Assembly: GCA_013396755.1 (NCBI GenBank)
Contig: VWZF01008881.1
Location: 299-64,298 of the forward strand
Direction: 5' to 3'
Length of the DNA: 64,000 nt
Origin: Sclerurus mexicanus
Lineage: Eukaryota > Chordata > Aves > Passeriformes > Furnariidae
Shown here: piece after piece, positions 12,892 to 23,271 of the stretch
How positions within the stretch are numbered: position 1 is the first letter of the stretch
Layout of the letters: each line of letters starts with the position of its first letter
Made by a program: the position numbers and the translations under genes
Notes under the pieces: generated by a model
The model's input: only the letters and a program-made list of their open reading frames with translations
Told to the model about the DNA's origin: nothing
Databases searched by the model: none

Positions 12892-13160
12892 GTTGCTCCA
12901 AGCCCCATCCAACCTGGCCTTGAACACCTCCAGGGGTGGGGCATCCACAACTTGTCTTGGGAACCTTTGCCAGTGCCTCACTGCCCACTGAGTAAAGAAC
13001 TTCTTCCTAAAATATAATCTAAATATCTTCTAATTTAAAATCTTTTGCCCTTTCCTGTCACTATCTGTCTTTGTAAAAAGACAGCAATGGAAGTACTGGA
13101 AGGTGTTCTATGGTCTTCTGGAGCCTTGTCCTCTCCAAGATGAACAGTCCCATCTCTCTC
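12891..13160 (-). mobile_element. CR1 fragment, second half of the interrupted copy
   Basis: The sequence (TTGCTCCAAGCCCCATCC, AACCTGGCCTTGAACACCTC, TGCCAGTGCCTCACTGCCC) is the reversed 3' part of CR1. It follows immediately after the 3' tail of the plus-strand CR1 and continues the piece at 11452-11499. Confidence 0.85.
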
Positions 13161-14952
13161 TGGAAGAATGAGGAACAAATTTCACATGTCCTGGTTTTTT
13201 ATTTTAAGATTGTTTATTCTTTCCTCTTGCACAGATAAGTGTAGATACTACATTTTTACAATGTGCTTAATCACATCAATGGCTAAAGACAAACTAAAAA
13301 ACCAACCCTAAAACCAGCATCTGTGGTGAGTTGAACTTCATGGGGTTTTAACACTGTAAGATCCAGACTGATCTTCCCTGTTTCTGGAAATACTGTGAGC
13401 TGGAGCATCAGGAAAGGCAGCATCCTTATTTGCTACAACATTTTTAATAATATGGGAATTTTTTGAATTTTACCTCTGTGATGCAAGACATTCAGCACTT
13501 CTCTGTCAGCCCAGCAATGTACTGAATGCAAATCTTTTAATCAGCAAAAGTGGATCATGGCTAATTGATGTGATGAACAAGAATAAAAGAATCTTGCTTT
13601 TTTTTTGTTTGTTTAATGACACTTTCTCGGAAGTCTGGATTGTGCAACTAGAGAGCAAACTCTCTGGGCTGTGGATTGCCCTTTCAAACTGAGTGTATCA
13701 GACTCAGCACAGCAGGATCCTGATAATTGCTTGGGGGCTTGAGGTGTTACTGAAGGAAAAGCCGTCACTGAAGTGCCAAACACAACAATTAACATTTGAA
13801 TTATTTACAGACTACAGGTGGGCTATCCATATGCATCTATCCATACACTTATAATCTGCTGAGTGTAGCATTCTGAAACAGAATTTTTTGTAAGTGAAAA
13901 TGATGCATTCATGGCAAAGTTTCCCATGTGAGCTGAAACAGGGATTCAAATTTGAAATGGAATTAATGTGCAAGGAAATTAAGGATTGGCATTTAGGGTT
14001 GCATCACCACTGTTAGGGCAGAAAATCATAGACCCTTTCCTTGCACTGAGAGTGGAGAGGATCCCTCTATCCCACAGGCTGAAAACCTTGATCCAGCATC
14101 TCTGCATTCAGCCTTGGACTTCTAACAAGAAAAGAGAACTCCATGCAAAAGAGCAAAGGCAAGAACGTATGGAAAGTCCAACAAATTTGTAATCAAAGCA
14201 GAATGTTGCCACTTCTAAACCCCTAACAAACAAAAAGTAGAGTGGAAAAAAGCAATAGCAGTTCAGGGTAACTGTGCAGGGAAAAACATTCAGCTATTTA
14301 CATTTCAAGGGCTGTTAATCTGGGGAAGCAGCACAAGAGGTAATTTCTCCCTAACTGATAGTCTAGTGATAGCAAAATCTTCTGAGTATTAAAAGTATAT
14401 AGAGAAGCAAGGTCTATATGTCTGTGTTTGCAACACACATCCATCACCAGTCTGTGGTTTTATCGGGCACCAATCACCATAGTAACCCCTCAAATCCCCT
14501 TGGAACCACCCAGATCTGAAAAAACACTAAGAGAACAACCATCACTTCCCAGCACAGTTCACAGAGCCCTGCATCATTAACCATCAGGTAATGACCAAGT
14601 CCTAACTGCTTAATCCCCCTCAAGTGTACGAAGGTTGTTTCAAACAGCTAAGTACAGTGCTTGGAAGCAACAGCCCCACTGAAATGGCCTGTTAATGAAT
14701 GATTTATTAGAGTGGCAGCAGCACTTTTGCTGGCATCATTTCTTAATTAACAACCACTAAATAGTTGATGTCTGTGTAAAAAAGTAAAAGTAAAAAAGAC
14801 CTAAATATGTTGATTTTATTTTTTTTTTCTGAGATTTTGGAAGTCTGTTTATGTACCAGTTCTCCTTCCATACTGGAGCCAGCCCAACACTGATTGGCCT
14901 GAACAATGGGAGGGATCATCTGTGTTGTTTTCTCCATCCACATTTTCCTGGT
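13161..14952. other. Intronic sequence, nothing identified
   Basis: No repeat or coding signal recognised between the nested CR1 and the next CR1 flank. Confidence 0.6.
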
Positions 14953-15007
14953 GGCACAATGAAGCTAAAAGGCTTCAGTGAGGGACAACTGTGAAGTTAA
15001 GGGCAGA
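14953..15007. repeat. Sequence shared with 11396-11451 beside a CR1 (copy B)
   Basis: GGCACAATGAAGCTAAAAGG, CTTCAGTGAGGGACAACTGT and GAAGTTAAGGGCAGA form the second copy, directly adjoining the CR1 that starts at 15008. Confidence 0.65.
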
Positions 15008-15560
15008 ATCACAGAATGGTTTGGGTTGGAAGAGTCCTTCAAGATCATCCAGTTCCATCCCCCTTTCCATGGCGCAGGATACCTTCTACTAGACCAGGTT
15101 GGCCTGAAACACTTTAAAGGATGGTATTTCCTCAGCTTCTCTGGGTAACCCGTGCCAGTGCCTCACCACCCTCAAAGGAAAGAATTTCTTCCTAATATCT
15201 AATCTAAACAACCCCTCTATCAGTTTAAAGCCATTCCCCATTGTCCCATCAATGCATGGCCTTCCCAAAAGTTCCTTTCTAGCTCTCTTTTACTCCTTTT
15301 AGGTACTGGAAGGGGGTCTAAGGTCTTCTCCAGGATGAGCAGCCCAAACAACTCTCTTACCCTTTCTTCCTCCAGCCCCATGATCATCTTTGTGGCCTCC
15401 TCTGGACGTACTCCAACAGGTCCAGGTCTTTCCTGTGCTGAGGATCCTAGAGCTGGATGCAGTACTCCTGATGAAATCTCACAGTAGCCAAGTAGAGGGG
15501 GAGAATGCCCTCCCTATGCAGCTTTCTTGGCTGCAAGCATTCGTTGCCAGCTTCCCTGTG
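15008..15560 (-). mobile_element. CR1 LINE fragment
   Basis: A long reversed CR1 3' region starts at TCACAGAATGGTTTGGGTTG. It passes through the usual GTGCCAGTGCCTCACCACCC and TTCCTCCTAATATC-type blocks, and reaches into the C-terminal ORF2 (GGATGCAGTACTCCTGATG, TTGGCTGCAAGCATTCGTTG). It is 5'-truncated and shows no intact reading frame. Its 3' flank shares sequence with the CR1 at 11452. Confidence 0.9.
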
Positions 15561-18500
15561 CATTTGCAGAAAGCCAGGGGTGCCCTTTGATAAACTGTGG
15601 ATCAACAGACTTCATTATGGGCATAAAATGCCCATAATTTTGCATGATGTCTGCTTGCTCATGCATCTACTTACCCATCCCCTATTAATACTGACTTAGT
15701 CTCTTCACCTGCTCCTCTTCCTCACCATAAATCCCATTTAGGAAAAAGGAAGAGAGGAAACATATACTGCATAGGCACAGATTCAAGGCTGGAAAGACCC
15801 ATCATTAATAAATGGGAGGAAATATAAAGCAAGCCTGTAGAGGACAACAGTTTCTGCACAGTATTTTTATGAGAAATATGTGCATGAAAAGAGGTCCAGA
15901 GACAATATTCTGTATTTGCCACACATTGAAAATTAATTTATGAGAATAATACCATCATTGAATATTTTGGTGTTGCCTTGCCTTTCAGTCAATTCCCCAA
16001 TCAAAAACAATTGGCATTCCCCTATTGCAAACCAGGAGGAGGACACCACCAAATTACCTCAAAGGCTTTTGAGTACTAGCTGCCCAAATGAAGCAGCTTG
16101 CTGCTGGTGTGCAAATGGGGTCTCATGTCATGCTCCCATCTGCTGCTGTCTTTGGGCTGACCTGGAAAAACCTTTCTCTACCCAAATTGCCTTCTAATAC
16201 CTTAACCAAACCAGCCCTGCCAAAAAACCTCAACTACTGGTTTGCAACGCAACAACTACAAAAAATTATAGCTAGTGTAGGGGCAGAAAAGAGAAACACA
16301 GTAAGTCTGAAAGAAAGGTGAGTGAAATGTGAATCCAGTCTGCACTCAGTGAAACAAGGGAGAAAAATCTGTTTGCCACCCCAATCTACAAATGAACTCT
16401 TGGTAGGATGAAATGGGAAAATAAAATGATGGGCAAGGAAGCCCTTTTGTGGTTGCTGGCACAGCCGCAAGTTTGCCTCTAAGACATGGTAATCACCACT
16501 AACTCTGTGCTTTGGCTTGGTTGTCAGACAAAATGCCAAAGCCCATATTCAGTCCCTCCATTGTCCCCCCTCAATCCCTCTGCCAGTTTGCCATGAGAAC
16601 CAGCCTTGTCCACCCATCACCCAGTCATCTCTGTTTGGGCATGGAGAAAACTAGTTATGTATTTTCTCTCCTCTGAATTGCATTTTGCCCTTTTTTTTCC
16701 TCTGAAAGTTATTGATCAGAGACAGAACAGGGAAATATCCCTGTGCAGGAACCACTAACAAACACATCAGTTTGCATAGGTGAGCCTATTTTAAAGCGTT
16801 TTGCTGTTGATCACATGTGGCATCTTGGACCAACCCCGGAGAGATGCACAGGGAGAGATTTGCTGCAAAATGAGAAATTTAAGAGTTGCTTTTGCTTTAT
16901 TCTTCTCCTTTTTCTATTGCCACATGGGTCATGTCAGGTGGAGCAGCTTTACAGCCCCTCATCCACACTGTGTGCAGCTTTAGTGCATCTAGATGTGTAT
17001 GCAAGTGATTTTTACAGGGTCACGCTGTAAGGCAGGAGCAAAGCAAGGAAACAACTAAGAATTCCCGATATGTCTTTCATGACTTCGTTAGAAATAAATG
17101 CCCTCACTCTCTGGGAAAGGGCAAAAGGGGAGCTAAATTCCTCCTAGTACCTAGAGAAAAGGAAAGATATTGCACAAGAAGATATTGTTCAAGACATTGA
17201 ACAATGGGTTTATGAGGAATAACAGGGCTAAAACTAGAAGCACCTTGCAGTCTTCTTGAAAGATGTGAAAGGATTTTGAAGCTGGGACAACAGTGTAGGA
17301 TTTCCCTGCCTGAAGGGCAGCAAGGTTTAATGTAGGCTGGGAAAACTGGAAATTGGAGGTGGAGTAAAGTGTGCCTTGGAGGCAATGAGGGAGGTTTGGA
17401 TGTGTGTGAGCATGGGTTTTCAGAGGTGACTCATCCGCACCATCAGCAGAGGGCTGGGAATGGTGTGCTTGTGCTTGTCTTCAGACACAACCTAAATCTG
17501 CTCAGCAGAAAACACTGATATTGCCATAAATGACATTTTTTGACTTAAAATAATGCTTCTTTTTTTGTCTCAGGGCATAAAGCCAACTTCAGTTCTTGCC
17601 TGGATCTTGCTTCAGCACAACTGAAAAATCCCTGGCAAACTTATCAGTTTACATATGCTAATATGGTGAATTCTTAATAAGCTGTAGATGAGGCAAGATT
17701 TGTAATATAAAAAAAAAAACGTTTTCAATGACATAGGAAAATCACTTTCACCTGCAATAATGAAAAAAGGCCATAAATAAATTCTACTTCATTGTTCTTA
17801 TCTGTCTTGTTGTATAGAGTTATGCAAATGCCAGGACATTTAAAGCACAGCATTTACTAACTGTGTGAAACTAGTACAGACCTGAAACTATTTTTCCTCT
17901 CTATTGCTTCATCATTCTCACAATGGCATTTGGATGGGGAGGGGTGTGAGTTTCTTGGCCATGTCAAATAACTTAGAAAATGTAATTCTTAATAGTTTTG
18001 GAAGTACCTTAAACTTCTCAAAACCTCAGATGTTAGACAACCTCACAGTGAGTGCTTTCAACAAGCCTCAACTTACTCTGGCAATGAGATAATGAATAAT
18101 TCAAACAAAATGAATTAGAAAATTAAAATTAACAGTCCAGAAAACTCTAAATGATGAGGGAAGAGCCTCTGATGGGTTAGAAATTTTTTTGAGGGATTTT
18201 GAGTATTTGCCCAAGAGTATGTGTGTATATAAAAATTCATAACCTCGTTCATAATAACCATTATTGCTCTATAATCTTGAGCATAGACAGACCCTATGCC
18301 ACATAATGGCAATAATATCTCTTGTGTTTATGGTTGCTCACTGGAATAACATTCATGCAGACACAGGAAAATTATTTGCCTTAACTGCATGAATCCAACA
18401 ATCTTCTACATCTTTTGCAGAAGTAAGTTTTGTTTTCATTCCTTGTCATTTACTGACTCATGTTGGAGTCTGAGCAGGTTGAAAACAGGGTCATTAAATC

Positions 18501-21500
18501 CCTTCATGTATGATTGAATGTTCTGAAAGAGCCTCTTTAAAGTAACATAGGAGTGTCCAAGACACAAGTTGTTACCTATGCAGCTACTTCTGGAGTTGGA
18601 CAAAGTATCTAGAACAAACAGTACTCAAGATAAGAATTAAAAGTCAAGAGCAATATGTGCTCAGTGGAAAAGAAATAGGGAAACACTGAAACAACATAGG
18701 GAAATGTCATCTACATTCTCACTTAACTTATTTCAACTGTTGTCATCTGGACTTTACTGGCAAACATGAGAAATAGACAGCATTTTTTGTTCCTGAGTTG
18801 TCTCTAGGAATGTCAGATGCAGAGGATCCCAGAGTGTGGATATAATAAGCCTAGTTTACAGCTCCCCTATCAACCTAATAACATTATGAACCGGGATGGT
18901 GTCCAAGACTCAAATTCTCCTTGCAATTAAGCAATGAGAGATACCAGCTACTATAGATAGTGCCATTGCTTGAATCCTATTGTTCTGAAACTTTTAAAGC
19001 AAATTTCTGACTCTAAAAAACTCATGCACACTAAAAAAAAACCCAAGAAGAGGTGATTATCAGGCAGACCTAGCAGATGTTTGTCAAAATGTTTCGTTGC
19101 AATCCCAGCACTCGGATGAGGCTTGCCAACAATTGCTCAGAGGTTTAAGAATGCAGACAGAATCTGGACTAAGTCACAGTGTCTATGACTCTGGAGGCAA
19201 ATAATTCAAATGGGGTGTTTTCATCTTACTTCAGAAAAAGGTAGTTTAATCTCATGGAAGCTGAATGACTGCAAATCTGATACAGGATTTTTCCTTCCAC
19301 ACCACCTTAGGTCTGCAAAATGAGTCTGAATTTACAAATCTGCCCTTTTCTCTCCCATAATCTGTTCTCCTGGGCCTAAATCCTCAGCTAATTTGGCAGG
19401 GCATGAGGTGTCCCAAGAGCTGTTGACTTAAAAATAAAAGAGGTTCAGACTTGATTCTATGCTTCTTTGCAACATGAGAAATCATTTATATTGGTGCAAA
19501 GTGAGTTAAAATTGTACAAAAATGCTGCTATATCAAACTGAACTTTTTATACTGACTGAACCTGATTTTTACTAATATACAGCTAGTTAAAGTACAAGGT
19601 AATGCAAAATTTGCTCCTATATGTTTTTTTTTTAGGTTCCAGCTGGTAGCACCAAAAGAATCCTTCAAAAACTAGGCTGCTTCCTATTCAATATTAACTT
19701 TACACATGGGAAGCCTGATCATGTGCTATTAAAGTCAATAGGATTTTTATCATTGACTATAATGAGCAAACCATCACACAATATGCTTTCTTCTCTCCCC
19801 TTCACTCTGCTCTTAAGTTTCTCATAATCTTTATTCAAATGACTTTCCCCTGATTTTCTGTACTTCCTTTCCCTTCAAGTTTTCTGCCAGCAATGCCCCA
19901 CATGCAAAACCAATGGTTCAATGGGAACCATTGTGATTCTGTCCTTAAGAAATGAAGTTGACTTATTATTTTTCCACATTTTCAGGCAGAACTGTGCAAG
20001 TTTTGGAGCTCTCAGCAGAGTCCCTTTTGAGGCTTGGTTTTCATTCAAATCAAATTGAACAGGGCATGAACATGAGTGAACTAAAAGCAATCAAAACCAA
20101 TATAACACAGCTGGAAAGGCCAGCTTGGCAAAATGCTGAATATCCTACGCTCTTGATGATTAAATGAACCATAAAGGTTTTTGGCATCTTTTAGCATTAT
20201 GCTTTGAGGTCCTGATCTTGCAGAGGGCTTCAGCTATGCCTAATTTTAAGCTCTTGCTTTTATCCGAATGAGATCAACAGGGTTTTGTTCCAGATTCATG
20301 CCATCTAACTGCAGGCACTTAACTGAAGCAGAAAGGAGATGCACAGTGATCCTCAGCTTCACTGAAGAAGGACAGGCAGCTTCAGGATGTTTTCTGTGTT
20401 TTGCATAAAAACTGTTGAAGTGCTTTACGTGGTGTGAATATTTATAAAAAATGATGACAGTAAAAGGACAAACCCAGATGATCTCAAACAACATCTCAGG
20501 GTCCTTAAACACAACTTCCCACCCATCTACTGTTGTACAAGTATTAGATCCCAAAGCAGATACAGGCAAAGATACATCAAGAACTCAGAAAGCTGCATCA
20601 GCATTATAGAATAAAACACTGCAATGTCAGGTAGCTACATACAAAGAGATCGTATAATTCTGACATAAACCTGGTCAAAATTTTTTGTGATTAAGGAAAA
20701 TAAATGTTTTGGCAGAGAAACAGAAAAACCAGAAACTCAAGCATGCGTGCAATCTCATTTTCTGGCAGGTTGTTTGTATCAGTGGAAGGAAATGATCTAA
20801 TTAGTTTATGGATGGTGTTTGTCCCTGAAGATCACAGCCTGGAACTTGGGGGAAAAAAGTCTATCTGAAGCAGCTCATGTTTTTCATGCACTGAGTTCTC
20901 GTATCAGTGAAATGAGTGATGCAAAGTAAAAATAATGCTTACAAGGGCTGATATGCACCCAAACCTTGGCTATGGCAGAGGAAATGAGGACAATCAGTTC
21001 CAAAAAGTCTAAAAATAGCTTTGCCTCCAGGTTTGCATAGGGACTTGTATAGATGAAAAAGTAACTAGTCCCCTAGAGCCCTTTTTTCTGTTTGTTTCCA
21101 GAAAGTGATAAGACATACCTCTTTTTTGGATATGTATTCTGGGTGGGACTCAGCAGCTCAGTTCTGCACTTTTAAACAGCCTCCATGTGCTCAAAAAGGG
21201 CAGCCAGAGGCCACATTTTTCTAGCTGTGTTGGCAAAAGCCAACTTGAAGTTTGACCCAGCATAAGGAGTGGACTTGTCTCTGGCTGCTTGTACCTCTTG
21301 CTGTCTTTCAGATTTATCTTCATCACTCAATTAATATGTCTAAATCCTCATTTCCTTATTTTTCTCATCAGGGCTTCCAACAGTTCTAGGAATGGAGACA
21401 ACTGATGGAGTAACAACCGCTGTGTCGCATTGTCTCTTAGCCTTGAAGGATAAGGTAAGAAAGTAATTTTCAAAGGAATGGGAAAACATAAAAATTTTTT

Positions 21501-22170
21501 TTCTGTCTTGAGATTTTCTTTTTGATTATTCTAACTGGAACCTGAAAAACATTGTGGTGCAATTTCTAGACTATCAGGAGTCATGGGTGTTTTTTTTGTC
21601 TGATTTCAGCTTTCTAGGATGCTTTGCAAGGATGCTCTGCCTTAGGAACTTGTGCACATCCCTCTCGTTTGCTTCCCGCTCTCTAGTTCTGCCTGCATGC
21701 TCACCAATCATTTTAGCAGAGAAGAAATAGATATCTGTAGGGTAGGGAAGGCATGAGATTGCATTAAACAGATTTAGGTTATAGGGTCAAAGCTGGCACT
21801 ATGGAAATCACTGGAAATGAGACAAGACTTTATTAAATTCTGCAAGAACTGAAATTAAAGATATTTGTGCTTTCCCTGATAAAAATAAGCAGCTGATCTC
21901 TGACCTAATTATGACAGAAGCTTCCTTTCATCCATTTTCACGTGTGCTAGCATTTACAGAATCAGACTTCAACAAAATCCCTTTGTTTTTCAGCCACTCA
22001 GACTTCATCTTTAGAACAGCTTCTTTCATCCTAACTTTCCAAGCCTTGAAAAACACTTGTATATTTAGCTTCACATTGATTCTTTGGTATTATTAGATCA
22101 AATTTAACATTGAATAAAATGAAATGCTGAACTCCAGGGCATTTAGTAAGTGAGCTTCACAGCTTGGTTG
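15561..22170. other. Intronic sequence, little identified
   Basis: About 6.6 kb without a recognised repeat or exon except the exon-like segment at 21372-21454. The open frames (up to 107 codons) look random. Confidence 0.6.
21372..21454 (+). other. Exon-like open segment, antisense to TENM4 (speculative)
   Basis: A strong polypyrimidine/acceptor (CTTATTTTTCTCATCAG) precedes 83 bases ending at a consensus donor (AAG|GTAAGA). Only one of the three frames is open throughout, encoding LPTVLGMETTDGVTTAVSHC and a further LLALKDK. I recognise no protein, and chance pairing of splice-like sites is common in intronic DNA. Confidence 0.25.
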
Positions 22171-22232
22171 AGATGGCAGGAGTTCTGACTGCTTGGCTGT
22201 TATTCTAACCACTAAACTACATTCCCTTCTTT
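22171..22232 (-). mobile_element. Probable ancient MIR-like SINE fragment
   Basis: The sequence CAGGAGTTCTGACTGCTTGG followed by TTATTCTAACCACTAAACTA and CATTCCCTT resembles the reversed 5' part of an old amniote MIR-like SINE. Strongly diverged. Confidence 0.45.
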
Positions 22233-22812
22233 TGCCTTATGTCTTTTGGGAATCATCCATCAAATAACTTTCCTGCATTTCCTTTTATTGCTTCCCAGGT
22301 AATGTTTATTGCTTTGAAAGTAACTAATCATTGGTTGGGCTGTGCTTAGATGCAATTAAAAGAATATTCCACACCCACCTCTTAAAATGCAGAACATCTC
22401 TGAGATTCCTAATCATCTGAGTTTTATAACTCTGTTTTATTACTTTCCAAATATACAATGCTCATAAAAAAGGTAATTGGGTCTTTACAATAATGCCATT
22501 TCCTAATCTTCACCAATGAAGGAAAATTATCATCATGTAGCAGAATATTATGTTTCAATTGTTTTGCTCTCTTATCCCACGTCAAAAGTTTTGAGGGCAA
22601 ATGGAAGGTATAAATACTAAGTCATCACTGCTGAACAAAATGGTCGTCAGGGGTGATGATAATTCTGTAAAGCAGGGAGAATCAAGGATGAAGGGATACA
22701 GCAAAAATATAGACTGGCTAGCTTGAAATATTATAGAAAAAAAAGTGTTTGGATTAAAGGCTTATTAGATAGGAAAACTGAGAGCCATGGTTTTGCCTCA
22801 ATTCTTAAAGTA

Positions 22813-23140
22813 CATAGAATCATAGAATCACGAAGGTTGTAAAAGATGTCTAAGATCATCGAGTTGAACCACTAACCCAACACTGCCAAGCCCACCACTA
22901 AACCATGTCCCCAAGTGCCACATCTACATATCTTCTAAATACCTTCAGGGATGGTCACTCCACCACTTCCCTGGGCAGCCTATTCCAATGCTTAACAACC
23001 CTTTCAAGGAAGAATTTCTTCCTGATATCCAATCTAAACCTCCCATGGCATAAGTTTATGCCATTTCTTCTTGTCCTATTGCTTGCTACCTGATAGAAGA
23101 GACCAACCTCCACCAGGCCACAGCCTCCTTTCACGTCGTT
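22813..23140 (-). mobile_element. CR1 LINE 3' fragment (CR1-J-like)
   Basis: A reversed CR1 starting with CATAGAATCATAGAATCACG. It contains CCACTAAACCATGTCCCCAA, CCACCACTTCCCTGGGCAGC and CCTTTCAAGGAAGAATTTCT. Read on the minus strand it encodes a remnant of the ORF2 C-terminus (KHWNRLPREVVE). A SINE abuts it at 23141. Confidence 0.92.
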
Positions 23141-23271
23141 CACAGGATCACAGAATATTCTGAGTTGGAAGAGACTCACAAGGGTCATCGAGTCCAGCTC
23201 TTACATGAACGGCCCATACAGGGATCAAACCCATAACCTTGGTGTTACCAGCACTGTGTTCTAATTGGCCA
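23141..23271 (-). mobile_element. TguSINE1-like SINE (tRNA-Ile head, CR1-type tail)
   Basis: Read on the minus strand, roughly 23271-23210 resembles a nuclear tRNA-Ile (AAT type) from the D-arm region to the 3' end. It includes an anticodon-loop match (GTGCTGGTAACACCAAGG), a B-box-like GGTTTGATCCC and a terminal TATGGGCC. It then runs into a CR1-like tail (AGCTGGACTCGATGACCC, then CTTCCAACTCAGAATATTCTG, then TGATCCTGT). A tRNA-Ile head joined to a CR1 3' tail is the structure described for TguSINE1, a passerine SINE mobilised by CR1 enzymes. The 5' end is diverged or truncated, so the A box is not clear. It lies directly against a CR1 copy at 22813-23140. Confidence 0.85.

Noticed and set aside
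23205..23271. A functional tRNA-Ile gene on the minus strand
   Set aside because: The 5' half is degraded, acceptor-stem pairing is lost and the sequence runs straight into a CR1 tail, so it is a SINE head.
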